From NCBI GenBank assembly GCA_905221605.1, contig CAJNDS010000289.1, positions 22,501-75,000 of the forward strand: a stretch of DNA of 52,500 nt, read 5' to 3'. Positions within the stretch are counted from its first letter, which is position 1; each line of letters starts with the position of its first letter. Made by a program: the position numbers and the translations under genes. The notes under the pieces were generated by a model that made no database searches, was not told the origin of the DNA, and saw only the letters and a list, made by a program, of their open reading frames with translations. The DNA comes from Symbiodinium natans. Lineage: Eukaryota > Sar > Dinophyceae > Suessiales > Symbiodiniaceae. Shown here piece after piece: positions 22,601-32,760 of this stretch.

Positions 22601-23280
22601 CGCCGAAGCGCGTGTGAGCTGCATTGCCTGCGGCACAAGCCATGTGCGCGGCTCTCGCTGAGTCTGGTAGCCCGTAGGGTAGTTCCGGATAGGTGAGTAG
22701 CCGTAGCCGTAGCTTAGGACCGGCCGTGTACAGTGTACCATCTGTACCATAGATTTCAGTGTCTGCCGTAGCAGTCCTCAAGGCACTCAGTGGGCTCTGT
22801 GTACTGGAGCCTCGACTCAGGTCATGCAAAAGACCGGACCGCCTGGTTTAGGCTGGTTTTGGAGGGTCGCTCGTTTGGGTCGTCTCGTTTCGCGTGTCTT
22901 CGTTTGCGGGCTTGCGCCCAAAGCCGCGACGGACGCCCGCCCTCCTTGTGGAAGTCACTCACCGGAGCCTCGGCTGAGGGGCGAATGTGAGCTGACATGA
23001 GTGCATATGCATCTTCTGCTCTGTGATGCATTAGGACTCGGCAGACCACCTTGTAGTTTTCCTTTGCATGTAGAGTTTTGCAATTCGTAACAATGCCAAT
23101 ATTTTGGCTCAAGTACCGAGCTTGTGCCTTTGAGCACGGTAGAGTCGTACAGTAGCTCCTAGGTTGCTGTGCGGTCCGACCGGACGCACTCAGGCGTAGC
23201 TGCACAAGTGCTTGGACTCACGAAGTCGTAAAACAGCGTGACCGGGCTGTGATTGCATTGGCTTAGTGCAAGTCCAGTGC
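22601..23280. other. Post-element spacer with spliced-leader relic
   Basis: No gene was recognised. It holds a short palindrome around GGAGCCTCGGCTGAGG (22965-22980) and, at 23095-23113, the spliced-leader relic listed separately. Confidence 0.4.
23095..23113 (+). other. Relic of the dinoflagellate spliced leader
   Basis: GCCA, a three-base insertion ATA, then TTTTGGCTCAAG. The dinoflagellate leader ends GCCATTTTGGCTCAAG. All 16 terminal leader bases are present, interrupted once. Such relics mark cDNA of trans-spliced mRNA that returned to the genome. The downstream 180 bases could be the inserted cDNA, but I recognise no protein in them. Confidence 0.65.
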
Positions 23281-23296
23281 TGGTCGACTTCACAAT

Positions 23297-23298
23297 AC

Positions 23299-23331
<33 letters not shown>

Positions 23332-23469
23332 TATACATATATATACATATATATATACATATATAGACATATATATATATATATATACATATATATACAT
23401 ATATATGCATAAAAAATACATATATATACATATATATACATATATTTACATATATATACATATATATAC

Positions 23470-23514
<45 letters not shown>

Positions 23515-23545
23515 CATATATATATATATGTACATGTATATACCT
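23297..23545. repeat. TATATACA microsatellite
   Basis: About 250 bases of ATATATACATATAT-type sequence with a few interruptions (a CATAAAAAATACA break near 23410). The open frames of Tyr/Ile/Met are artefacts. Confidence 0.95.
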
Positions 23546-24392
23546 GTCTTGAGGAGTTCGAGGGCCTTCAGGTTGCCATAGCTAAGCTCCTTCCACTGGA
23601 ATGGAATATGAGCTTATTGTCACCCTTAGCCCGTAGTAGCCCCGTATGCGTCTACCCCATTACGCTGCTGGAGCTGAGTGTGACCTGTGGGCCTATCTTG
23701 TAGACTGAGTTCGGAATCTCATTGACATGTTTCCCGAGTGACGAAAACAAGACAAGGTTAAGCTCCCTCGCTGTCGCTTTACCCCGGTAAGCTTCCTTGC
23801 AGTTGCGAAAAACATGCTTCGACATCCGTGCTTCTGCCGAGATGTCGTTGTTCTGACCCAGGCCCATATTAGACTATCTAGAGCATTCACAGCGCTTGGC
23901 CTAGCCTACTTCAAGGCCCAAACAACCCTGCACCCTACACACACATATACCCTTACATTGGTGATGGGCGGGGCGACCTCAACGTCCCCAAGCACCAATG
24001 TGAAGAGAACCAACAACATAATATAAGAACTACTGACCTCCGAAGCTTTCGAAATTCTGTTGGGCGACCCCAATCATGAATAGCTTCCTGGGACTCACGC
24101 CCGAGCTTTTGCTTTGGCCTTCTCGGCCGGCTGGACTGCCGCTCCGTTGGACATACCTTGGGCGCTGGCCCGACACAGCCCATACTGCTCGGAGATCTTC
24201 AGGGAGGCTTTCACGCGCGGGATGTAGGGGGCTTCCTCTCACATCACACGCGCGTCAGATATCCACACGCTTGTTTCCACCAGGCCTCGTTCACACCTTT
24301 GTTCACAAGGTCTCTGACTTGCAAGTACAAATTCCTCAGTACACGATACAAGAGCTCCCGGGACATTTATGTGGGGGGCGCAAGACAAGCAG
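23546..24392. other. Spacer without recognised gene
   Basis: Mixed-composition sequence between the TA microsatellite and gene C. Short frames overlap on both strands. No repeats longer than about 20 bases noticed. Confidence 0.35.
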
Positions 24393-24765
24393 TCAGCAAT
24401 AGGCACCGCACTCAAAGGATTCCTCGAACTTGGACAGATCAGCCAGCAAATCTTCAGCATAAGGAAGAGCCTTCAAGGTTGTCTTCAGGTCGGCAGCATC
24501 ATTCTTCTTCCTCTTCTTCTCAGCAGCCTTTTCCTTGGGAGCGGTGGGCTCCTGCTGCTTGTAGGTCTTGTTTGGCCTATTCGGCTTCTCGGGCTTGGGC
24601 GGAGCCGGCATTGGCGTTTCGCCACCCGCGTCGTTGGCCTCTGCAGCCGGCTTGCTGGGCAAAGCATGTGTCTCGCCGCCCTTGGCGGGGGTCGGCTCCC
24701 TTGAAGGCGCCGGCAGAGCAGACCCGACGAGGAATGCTTTCGACGGGCTTCTTTTCCTACAATTA
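24393..24765 (-). CDS. Gene C, 3' coding block: Lys/Pro/Ala-rich, unknown function
   Basis: The minus-strand frame ends at TGA 24393. It is entered after a plausible acceptor (aattgtag) near 24757. It is low-complexity (AKGGETHALPSKPAAEA, KPEKPNRPNKTYKQQ) with a basic cluster (EKKRKKND, possible nuclear signal) and an amphipathic end (ALPYAEDLLADLSKFEESFE). It resembles an unstructured linker or tail of a nuclear protein. Confidence 0.5.
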
Positions 24766-24847
24766 ACTGCAGGTTCACATTCACGCTTGGCAGCCACATT
24801 CTCAAAACACATGCCAACCCCATGCGATTCATGGACGAGGCGCGCTT

Positions 24848-25012
24848 CTAGCTCTTTGTGTTTTTGAATTCTGTTCGATCCTTGCTCATCAGGTACACGG
24901 TGGCGCCGCTGAGATTTTTGTCGGTGACGGTCATGATGTTCTCGGTCTTCTCTTTCATGACTCTGTCCCCGTCCTCTTGGCCGTACATAGCGTAGACCAG
25001 CAACACACAGCG
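24848..25012 (-). CDS. Gene C, short coding block with charged helix
   Basis: The minus-strand frame reads CVLLVYAMYGQEDGDRVM then KEKTENIMTVTDKNL and SGATVYLMSKDRTEF before a TAG at 24848. It is in clear protein-like composition and lies between the blocks at 24393-24765 and 25053-25544 in the same orientation, so it is probably an exon of the same gene. Because of the TAG, either it splices before the stop or it is the gene's true end and the 24393-24765 block belongs to another transcript. Confidence 0.45.
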   Translation of the reverse strand, partial: RCVLLVYAMYGQEDGDRVMKEKTENIMTVTDKNLSGATVYLMSKDRTEFKNTKS

Positions 25013-25052
25013 GGTTAGGGTTTGGGGTTTGGGATTTGCGGGGATTTAGGGT

Positions 25053-25544
25053 TTAGGGTGAAAAGTTATATGAGCTGGTATAAGCAAACCCTGCTTTTTT
25101 GGAGATCTTAAGCACATATGTGCCTTGCGGGGGTGGCTCTGGACTGCCAGCTCTCCGCAACCCGAAACCTAGAACATTCATGGCCCTTGTAGAGGTGGCG
25201 CGATAAGCAGCCAAGCACTCCCAAACTTTGGCTAAACACATCGGAGCTCCCGGGCTGAAAACGTGCCTCGAATTGGGCGCCCTGGTACTAGTGGCCAAGG
25301 GAGCAACTCCTCCAGGTTGCGGGAGCAACTCCTCCCTTATTACGGACTCAGGCCGCTTCCTGCGCTTGAGGCGGAGCTCCCTGTAGGTAGTGAACGGTGG
25401 CTTCCTGACTTGACGAGCCTGCGGCTTCGTCATCTGCTCAAGAGCGTTAACGTCGATCTCGGCTTCTTCTCGCCCGAGACTGACTTCTACGTTTTTCAGC
25501 ATTCCTTCCAGGTCACCCATTCTTTTGCACCAACAGGTAAACAT
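25053..25544 (-). CDS. Gene C, central coding block, unknown function
   Basis: About 160 codons on the minus strand. The first half is convincing (LEGMLKNVEVSLGREEAE, IDVNALEQM, a basic stretch RELRLKRRKRPE). The second half is less so and runs into telomere-like TTTAGGG-related sequence at 25010-25060. Exon ends cannot be fixed by eye. Confidence 0.4.
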   Translation of the reverse strand: MFTCWCKRMGDLEGMLKNVEVSLGREEAEIDVNALEQMTKPQARQVRKPPFTTYRELRLKRRKRPESVIREELLPQPGGVAPLATSTRAPNSRHVFSPGAPMCLAKVWECLAAYRATSTRAMNVLGFGLRRAGSPEPPPQGTYVLKISKKAGFAYTSSYNFSP

Positions 25545-25602
25545 GCCATGGCAAGGTCAAGCTGTCCGGGGATATCCAAGATGCTTCGGCAGCACAGCAT
25601 TT

Positions 25603-25830
25603 TCACGAAAAACGTGCCAAGCCGCCCAGTTTTTTGGCAACTGCTGACGGGGGAAAAGACAACAAATTAGATACGTCCAAAAGGCGATCCTTCAGCGAAT
25701 CCGTCTGCCACGATATCATGAAGAACTTCCACCCGTCCATGCCAACACCGGGGCCCTCAAACCGTGAAATGGTATTCAAGGAAGAGTGGGCAACAGAGCT
25801 CGCTGCGGCTACTTTGCACATGTGACGTCC
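25603..25830 (-). CDS. Gene C, upstream coding block
   Basis: The minus-strand frame includes HSSLNTISRFEGPG, WKFFMISWQTDSLKDRLL and DVSNLLSFPPSAVAKKLGG. It is protein-like and in the same orientation as the other gene C blocks. The block's real 5' end is unknown, and an ATG near 25830 is possible. No family recognised. Confidence 0.35.
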   Translation of the reverse strand, partial: GRHMCKVAAASSVAHSSLNTISRFEGPGVGMDGWKFFMISWQTDSLKDRLLDVSNLLSFPPSAVAKKLGGLARFS

Positions 25831-25839
25831 ACACACGTT

Positions 25840-26400
25840 GATGCCCCAGCGGCTGGAATCTGGCAGCTGCTTGCGACTACAAGGGGAGGGGGAAAGAGGA
25901 GTTCACCACCACCGCAAGCGTATGGATCGGTGTAAAACGTTTTAGCCCTCAAGCCCAGGCTCAAACAGGTCCTCTTTGTGGGTGCGTGATTATCTCTCAC
26001 ACCTTACCCCATAAGGGGTGCGCGGAACTGTTTTGCATCATGTCAAAGGCATTGAATCTTTTGATACACCGACCCCAATAATGCAACATCCCCGTGAGGG
26101 GTGAATGTGAAACACCGCTGTGCACGCGGGCACTTGAACATGAACTACAGCAGTGGAGCAAGGGGCCGAGGAGAGAGTGGGATGGGGTGTGGGCCAACGA
26201 AGACGTTCCTGCACCTGATCCACATTTAGTGCAACGTACCTGTGCTCTCGCCCCCATTGTTAGTTTTCGATGTTTTCCCCTCCTCCCTCTTGCATGCCCT
26301 CCCTTCTCGCCCGCTTCCCTGTGTTTCTATTGAAATCGAAACCATAAAGCACGGAAAAGGGCTGTCAATGCGGATATGGGTTGTAGTGTAGTGGTGCTGG
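25840..26400. other. Spacer without recognised gene
   Basis: Short frames on both strands without protein features. A compact inverted element around CCCCATAAGGGG (26008-26019) and CCCCGTGAGGGG (26091-26102) was the only structure noted. Confidence 0.35.
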
Positions 26401-26402
26401 CA

Positions 26403-26483
26403 GAGCTGGACTGCGATGTTGAGCCTGAAGCCAGCGGTCAAATTCTGCAAGGAGCTGGGAAACTGGATCTCCTGCAAACTCAA
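26403..26483 (-). pseudogene. Fragment of FNIP/LRR-type repeat protein
   Basis: The minus-strand frame reads SLQEIQFPSSLQNLTAGF, the LPSSLQxL-x-F pattern of FNIP/BspA-like leucine-rich repeats, then loses the pattern. It is a single repeat and probably part of the same broken gene as 27115-27790. Confidence 0.45.
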
Positions 26484-26687
26484 TTCGTTACAGAAAAACT
26501 CATCCCTCTACCCTCAATGCTAACCCCACTGTGCCTGGTCGGGGTTTAGGGGTTTCGGGGTGTAGGGGTTCAGGATTTGGGGTCTCCTTGGAAAGCAAAT
26601 CGCTCCCGGAGCAGCGTCCCACAGTACTGCGACTCTCCGTTACAGAAAAACTAATCCCTCTACTCTCGACGTAAATGCACAAAACAA

Positions 26688-26824
26688 TGATAGTCGTAGT
26701 AGCAGTAGCAGTAGCAGTAGCAGTAGCAGTAGCAGTAGCAGTAGCAGTAGCAGTAGCAGTAGCAGTAGCAGTAGCAGTAGCAGTAGTCAGTAGTCAGTAG
26801 GAGTAGGAGTAGGAGTAGGAGTAG

Positions 26825-26921
<97 letters not shown>
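26688..26921. repeat. (GTAGCA)n, (GTAGGA)n and (GTA)n microsatellite block
   Basis: Successive pure arrays: GTAGCA to about 26787, GTAGGA to about 26826, then GTA/TAG triplets to 26921. On the minus strand this gives a poly-Leu frame that is an artefact. Flanking copies of the segment ending GGTCTCCTTGGAAAGCA occur on both sides (26578 and 26995), so the array lies inside or between two copies of a duplicated segment. Confidence 0.95.
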
Positions 26922-26923
<2 letters not shown>

Positions 26924-27114
26924 GTTTAGTCTTTTGGGGTTAGGGTGCCTGGTCGGGGGTTTACGGTCTAGGGGTGTAGTGAATTCAGGGTTTGGGGTCT
27001 CCTTGGAAAGCAGGCCGCTCCCGCGGCAGCGCCCCATAGTACTGTGACACAAGCCTTTGAAAACTTGCCCAGAAGCCATAAAAAGTAAGATAATCATGTT
27101 GGCAATGCACGCAG

Positions 27115-27790
27115 CTAGTTCCGCAGAACATTTGTTTCTGCCAATGCCGCTCGACGTGCTCGTTTGGCTTCGACGCGCTGGGCCTTTGCCTGCTCAATCC
27201 GCGTTCCATGTTTTGCCATTTTCTCGGTCGCTCCCAAAATCGCTAAGAACACAGAGTGGGTCTCATTATCTTTGGCCGGAATCCCGAAAAATGCCTTGTC
27301 GACAGAACTCAAGCCATCCTTCCGTTGCACATGTGCATGCGCTTGACCGTTATGACTGAGAACAGCTGCAAGCATCTCGGGTCTGCTTGTGCAATCGTAA
27401 ACTTCTCCACGTAGCTGAACCCCCTCCAGGCTCCGGTTGAACTTGAAGGCGCATTTCAGCGTCTGTGGGTGCTGTGCAGCTAGATCCCCCAGGGTCTGCT
27501 TGAAACCCATGGCCGGAGTGAATGTTCCCAAGGTGCTGGGCAGTGGGATTTCTTCCAAACTCTGGACGAGGTGGCCGCCAAAGCTTAATTTTTGCAAAGT
27601 GTTCGGGAAGTGGGTATCTTCCAAGCACTGGAGCCTATTTCAAAACTTAAAAGTCTGCAGGGGGTTGGGCAGCTGGACCTCCTCTAAACTCTGGCTCAAC
27701 TCGCCAACTCAGCGTCTGTAAGGTGATGGGCAGCTCCGTGTCCATGTTTGCAGGGCGCTGAGCAGCTGGATCCCGTCTAGACTGCGTGCG
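27115..27790 (-). pseudogene. Degenerate FNIP/LRR-repeat gene segment
   Basis: The minus-strand frame 27624-27115 has repeats of the type FPNTLQKLSFGGHLVQSLEE, LPSTLGTF and NRSLEGVQL, which match FNIP/BspA-like LRRs common in protists, then a non-repeat C-terminal part with a basic Ala/Arg helix (AQRVEAKRARRAA). Upstream (27624-27790) further repeats continue in other frames, separated by a TGA and shifts (SLEEVQLPNPLQTFKF; LPITLQTLSW). The gene is therefore broken, or its exons are interrupted. Such repeats serve in protein-protein binding. Confidence 0.55.
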
Positions 27791-27799
27791 AACTTTTAG

Positions 27800-28430
27800 C
27801 CAGACGTCAATGCCAAGGTCTGTCAAGGCTAAAAAAAAACAGCGAAAGCACACATCGTACAAAATTACAAAGAGGGAAAACAAGAAGGGAGGGAGGAAGG
27901 GAAGGGGAGAACGGGCGATAAGCGGGGCGAGAAGGGAGCGCGTGCAGGAGGGAGGAGGGGTGCAGGAGGGAGGAGGGGAACCCGCCGCGAAAACAAGAAT
28001 GGGGAAGATTAAAGGGCCAAAAATATTGGCGCCAAGAGGAGCTTCCAAGTCAAGGCCGCCCAAGCAGGTCTTGGTCTTAGGGGCTTTGGGTGTCGAGTTT
28101 TAGGGCTGCTTGCTAGTTGGCGACGGGCGTGAACGTGGGTTGACGGTCGCCAGAAAGTGAGTGCATCCTTCTCACTTGGGAAGGGGAAGGAAAATGGCTG
28201 GCGCTGATCTTAACAGGTTTAGGAAATTCCCCTGATTTTTCTGGTTGTTGGCGAGGGAGGTTCGTCGGTGTCTAATATGAAAAATGGCAATCCTTTGTTT
28301 TCTTGCTATCTCTCTGCCGCCAGAGCTGGGACTGTGGCAGCTTGCGACTGCGAGGCCATCACAACCCTTCAAGCTCTTACACCAGGGTCGCGGGAAGAGC
28401 TGCAGGTCTCACGCTGTATATTTCGGTTTG
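27800..28430. other. Spacer with purine-rich tract
   Basis: GGGAGGAGGGG-type purine-rich repeats at 27885-27980 (including a duplicated GTGCAGGAGGGAGGAGGGG). The rest is unremarkable. A GAAAATGGCTGGCGCTGAT segment at 28190 recurs near 30982 (AAATGGTTGGCGCTGAT) together with its neighbour, so a dispersed repeat is present at both places. Confidence 0.45.
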
Positions 28431-28450
28431 CTTTGTGGCCATTGGCCATG

Positions 28451-28468
28451 GTGTGTGTGTGTGTGTGT

Positions 28469-28527
<59 letters not shown>

Positions 28528-28553
28528 TGTCTGTGTCTGTGTCTGTGTCTGTG
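28451..28553 (+). repeat. (GT)n, (GTCTGC)n, (GTCTGT)n compound microsatellite
   Basis: Three pure arrays follow one another, clearly derived from each other by single changes. Confidence 0.95.
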
Positions 28554-29290
28554 CTGACGGGTTTTGGTCTTAGGGACAGTTCTTCTGGGTTCAGGTCGTT
28601 CAGGGATTGAGGGTTTAGTCTAGGAGCCTGTCAGAGGGCCCCATTCGCAGGGTTCCAATTTCATGGTCGGTCCTCAAATACCTTAAGCCCTATCATATCT
28701 AGGGTTTTTACGATGCTTGAGGTACGTTATTGGGGGTCCTTATTGTAAGGGATCTCACTATTTGGTGGTCTATATTAAGGGTCCCTTCTTTCCGTAAACC
28801 CACATATAGGGTTTAAGGTTTAGGGTTTAGAGTTCAGGATCGATTCCTATACCCCAAGCCAGCCTGAGAATCTGCAGCGCCCAAGCTCCGAGATGTCCCA
28901 GCTCTGCGGGATCGGAATTCCCCAATCCCTAGGTGTCAGCAGCTGGGGAGGGGGGGGCTTGAAGGCTTCAGCCTTCGCATTTCGGAGCAATCCTTAACCC
29001 CTGAGACCTATAAACCACAAACCCTAAACACTGAAGCACGGAGCAAAGGTTGCGCCACAGATGCAGATCCGCCCCCCATTGGCGAACCGTCATCGGCGTG
29101 CCGCCTTTCTCATGGAAGCCAGCCACAGGGAATTTCCCGATGCCTGAGCCATCAGAGCATGTTCAAGCCTGCCGGCACACTCGCTATGCCAAGGCGCAGT
29201 GGAAATCCAAGCCTGGAGTGATCGGTTGGTTGGGGTGGACTTGCGATCGCAAAATCACATCGCACAACTGTGGCGTGGAAACAATCCTTG
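28554..29290. other. Spacer with scattered telomere-like motifs
   Basis: Short TTTAGGG/GGGTTTAG motifs occur near 28610, 28800-28835 and in reverse (AACCCTAAAC) near 29017. No gene recognised. Confidence 0.4.
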
Positions 29291-29299
29291 CACGGGCAG

Positions 29300-29600
29300 A
29301 AGCTCATGCCGCAGCACGGCGCCGGCATGGCCTTCACCGAGAGCTGCGTGGAAAACTAGGGGCATCATTCGCCAAAGACTTTGCTCTCCTGGCGATGATT
29401 TCACCGAGATCTTCTCGGGGCAATTTAAAGAATCTTAGAGACACTCGCCTTGAAGTTAAGCTCTCCTGGCGATGACTTCACCGAGAGCTTCTTTGGGAAA
29501 CTTGAAGAGCCTTGAAGACGGGGGCCTGAATGTTAGGCTCTCCTGGCGATGACTTTGCCGAGAGCTGCTTCGGACATCTAGGGACACTCCTCGTGTGGTC
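29300..29600 (+). repeat. Tandem repeat, period 77 bp, about 3.6 copies
   Basis: GCTCTCCTGGCGATGA recurs at 29383, 29460 and 29537, each followed by TTCACCGAGAG-like sequence and a GGGAAACTTGAAGA-like end. A partial first copy starts near 29310. The flanking sequence is unrelated. Confidence 0.8.
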
Positions 29601-29807
29601 TGCTCACCCTTCACATAAAATTGCATGTGTCAAAACACAGACCTGTGTTTTTCCCGTTTAACAGAGACTGCCGTCCCACGGTGGTCCACGTGGAATGGCA
29701 ACGGCGCGTGAAAAAAAAAAACACAGACCACAACTGAGGGACGGTGCGCCGCGCTCTGGAGCAGTGCGCAAACGAGCCACCTACCCCGAGCTCGCATAGC
29801 ACAAAGA
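29601..29807. other. Short spacer
   Basis: Contains an A10 run near 29711. No gene seen. Confidence 0.4.
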
Positions 29808-30050
29808 TTTTGTTCGCCTGAAGTTGCCCACTTATGTCCTGGATGCCAGGACCTGTTGCCTTTAACACAAAGTTTCTGTTTGTCGCCTGAAGTTGCCTAT
29901 TTATGTCCTGGATGCCAGGACCTGTTTCCTTTGGCACAAAGATTTTTGACTGCTTATGTCTTGGATACCTGGGCCTGTTTCCTTTAGCGCATGCTGTTTT
30001 TCGCTTGAAGATGCCTACTCATGCCGTGGATACCGGCCAACACAAGTAAG
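29808..30050 (+). repeat. Tandem repeat, period about 69 bp, four diverged copies
   Basis: Units contain CGCCTGAAGTTGCC then ATGTCCTGGATGCCAGGACC then TTTCCTTTGGCACAAAG. They begin near 29815 and 29884, with shortened or diverged units after 29941 and at 30002. Each carries GTCCTGGATGCCAGGAC, a perfect hairpin. Confidence 0.75.
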
Positions 30051-30102
30051 GGTCTTCACCACAAAACCGCCGCCTGATGATCTGGGACAGCACCACGGTT
30101 AA

Positions 30103-30165
30103 ACCCTTAAACCTTAAACCCTAAATTCTTAAACCCTAAATCCTAAACCCTAAACCCTAAAATTC
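30103..30165 (+). repeat. Diverged CCCTAAA block
   Basis: AAACCCTTAAACC and TAAACCCTAAA units with indels. It is a small interstitial telomere-type block near the larger one at 30272. Confidence 0.85.
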
Positions 30166-30271
30166 CCTCGGGTTGGCGCTTCAAAAGTACCTCCTCTATA
30201 ATCAGTATTTTGAAAATAAATGTTTCTATTTTATTCGCATATTTTTGTCAGGTGTTTTCCAATATTTGTTA

Positions 30272-30391
30272 GCCCTAAACCCTAAACCCTAAACCCTAAA
30301 CCCTAAACCCTAAACCCTAAACCCTAAACCCTAAACCCTAAACCCTAAACCCTAAACCCTAAACCCTAAACCCTAAACCCTAAACCCTAAA
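30272..30391 (+). repeat. Interstitial CCCTAAA array, about 17 perfect units
   Basis: An uninterrupted run of CCCTAAA, the complement of TTTAGGG. It is followed by ATGGCCGAACG, a sequence repeated at 30470 (ATGGCCGAACGCCC). There is no chromosome end here, since complex sequence continues on both sides. Confidence 0.97.
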
Positions 30392-30502
30392 CATGGCCGA
30401 ACGGTCAAGCCATCAAGCTGGCAGATACCGTTCCTTAGAGTTTAGGATGGATTATGATTCACATGAGTACATGGCCGAACGCCCGTAAAGAGTCTTAACA
30501 TT

Positions 30503-30935
30503 CGGTTTTGAATCCCAGGGTGCGCGAGGCGACGGAGATTCAAAACAAGACAAGCACTAGTGATACAGTGATACAATGACCCAGACCTTTAGCTCCCAGA
30601 TGGCCCGTCTTTGGTTTTGAATCCCAGGGTGCGCGAGGCGACGGAGACTCAAAAAAGACAAGCATAAGTCGTACAGTGCTACAGTGACACAAGCTTTTGG
30701 CTCCCAAATAGCCCGTCTTTGGTTTTGAACCCCAGGGTGCGCGAGGCGACGGAAATTCAAAACAAGACAAGCACGAGTGATGCAGTGATGCAATGACCCA
30801 GACCTTTAGCTCCCAGATGGCCCGTCTTTGGTTTTGAATCCCAGGGTGCGCGAGGCGACGGAGATTCAAAACAAGACAAGCACTAGTGATACAGTGATAC
30901 AGTGACACAAGCCTTAGGCTTCGTTTTTTCTCACA
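30503..30935 (+). repeat. Tandem repeat, period 108-110 bp, four copies
   Basis: GGTTTTGAATCCCAGGG begins units at 30503, 30613, 30721 and 30830. Each continues GTGCGCGAGGCGACGG, an AAAACAAGACAAGCA segment and a CAGTGATACAATGACC-type end. Units 1, 3 and 4 are very similar and unit 2 is more diverged. Frames seem open on the minus strand only because the unit lacks stops. Confidence 0.9.
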
Positions 30936-31503
30936 CAGCACAGACTTGCCCTTGTGGACCGACGCACTGCGGACTCGGAAGGAAAATGGTTGGCGCTGAT
31001 TTTAACAGGTTTAGGAAATTCTCCTGATTTACCATCCTTCAGTCTCTCAGACCATTGTCGTGGGAAGAGCTTTAGGTTTTAGTCATTCATATTTCGGCTT
31101 GCTTTGTGCTTGGCGGTTTAGTGCTGCGTGGCTTCCTTTGCTGGCCTGCCAGGCCATCTGTAGGGTTGATTTTTTAAGCTTCAGCAACAGACCTAGGGTT
31201 GATGGGTGATTTATTTAGGGTTGATGGATGATTTATAGGTTCAAAAACACAATTTATTACGGTGAGTGTCTTAGTTACTTGGGGCTTATATCCGAGTCCT
31301 GATGCTTGGGCTAGCTAGTTTGCGAGTTTGGAACTTGTTGGTGTCACAACTGCTGGCTGCGGCGTCAGTTCGATGACCTGCGACACTTGGATCTCCTGCG
31401 CAGCAAAAGTGGCTGAGCAAACGCAATAGTTTTGGACAACATTTCTGTGCGTGCACGGTCACTCGGCACAATGTTTTCCGAAAGGCTGAGGTCTATGGCA
31501 CGC
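30936..31503. other. Spacer downstream of paralogue 1
   Basis: Includes a second copy of the GGCGCTGATTTTAACAGGTT segment (see 28190), GGGTTGATGG-type short repeats (31150-31240) and no recognised gene. Confidence 0.4.
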
Positions 31504-32178
31504 TTACGCAATGTACGAGACTTCGGTTCCAAGTGTTTGCACAAGGACGTCGACCAACTCGCTGTGGACTTGCAGCCATTTGTTGATGAACTCGTTGACC
31601 TCGTGCAGTGACAAGCCTGCGCGCCTCACCAGTGCATGCTTACAGCCCGACCAGCTACGACGGCGCCGTCCGGCGTCCGCATAGCGACGCTCGCGACTCT
31701 CAGCTGCGACGGCCTGCAAAATTATGGCCACCAGAGGCCTGACATTTGCATTGTCCAGGCAGTGGAAGCCGTTCTTTATGGCGTACTTGGGCACGTTGAC
31801 GAAAAGGAGAGGCATCTCGGATGCAGCTTTCCTGAACTCGCGATACCACCGGCGCCATCCCGGAAACAGCGTTATGTGCTCAACCTCGCGAAGGTTCCTC
31901 AAATGCAGCTGCGTCGAGCGCACAACAGGCAACACCAGCTTCGACGTCATGAGGCTTGGGCATGGTGCGAGCTGCAGTTCCGACAATAGGCAAACTTGCT
32001 GCGAATTCGCCACGAAATTGCGAAGGGGTTCCCCACCAGTTTGAACCAGGTACCCGTGCACTGAGTGGCTGAGCTCCGCAGACAGCTGGTCAACATCTGT
32101 AGACCATGGAAGCGAAACCACCACAGAACCAATGTGCTCACCAGTCAGTGCACGGATGAACTCAACTTCCAATGCCAT
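31504..32178 (-). CDS. Paralogue 1 of a 224-aa protein, unknown function
   Basis: The ATG at 32178 (MALEVEF) is chosen because it aligns with the start of the paralogue at 36061. An apparent start further upstream is GTG. Both CDSs are exactly 675 bp and align without a single gap, at about 58% identity by my count. Strongest conservation: RALTGEHIGSVVVSLPW near the start (a beta-grasp/ubiquitin-like look), PGWRRWYREF (about 109-118), VNVP, NVRPLVAIILQAVAAE (146-161) and SWSGCKHALVRRAGL (172-186). There is no signal peptide or transmembrane helix. Conservation without gaps means both copies were, or are, under protein selection. Confidence 0.7.
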   Translation of the reverse strand: MALEVEFIRALTGEHIGSVVVSLPWSTDVDQLSAELSHSVHGYLVQTGGEPLRNFVANSQQVCLLSELQLAPCPSLMTSKLVLPVVRSTQLHLRNLREVEHITLFPGWRRWYREFRKAASEMPLLFVNVPKYAIKNGFHCLDNANVRPLVAIILQAVAAESRERRYADAGRRRRSWSGCKHALVRRAGLSLHEVNEFINKWLQVHSELVDVLVQTLGTEVSYIA

Positions 32179-32199
32179 GGCGAATTGCGGCCACTTCAC

Positions 32200-32760
32200 T
32201 TGACTGCAACTGTTTGTAAATTACACGCACTTCACCGTACGTCAAACATTTTAACATGTTGGAATATAGCGGCTTACAATGCACTGCGCTCAAGACTAAT
32301 GACCTCAGGGGAAAGAAAGCTCGGTGTCAACGGTACTTAGAAGCAATGCCTGGGTTGAACATTTGGGCTCGATCAGCACTCTCAGGATATCGACAGAATG
32401 CTAAGAGAGCTCGTATTGACATCGACAAGTTCGTGGGCCCGCGCCCTGTCAGCAACCCAAGAAACGTCGAGCTATAAGTGAATTTCTGGGGAGCGTAAGG
32501 CCGCCTAAACTAGCATGGGGTTTCAAACAATTATCCACAAAAGCTCAGAACCTCAACAGTAGCACGGGACTGGAATTACGGGCTCCCCTGAAGTTATATG
32601 GGCCTAGTTCACCCAGCCGGGCCATTTCAAACACAACGCGGCCTCGACAGTGAAGAAAACAGCCAAGGCCGTGAAGGCAGAGTACCTGGATCGCTTGTCA
32701 GGCGGGACGAAGAGTGTTAGGCCTTAAAGCCCTGAACCTCGGGACCTCAGCCCTTAGGGT
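32200..32760. other. Spacer upstream of paralogue 1
   Basis: No recognised gene. It should contain the promoter or trans-splice region of paralogue 1. No TATA-like element stands out. Confidence 0.35.

Noticed and set aside
23159-23581. Tyr/Ile-rich frames in the TATATACA region
   Set aside because: Translation of a microsatellite.
29300-30935. Possible CRISPR-like arrays (regular repeats with spacing)
   Set aside because: The units are contiguous tandem repeats without unique spacers, in a eukaryotic context without cas genes.
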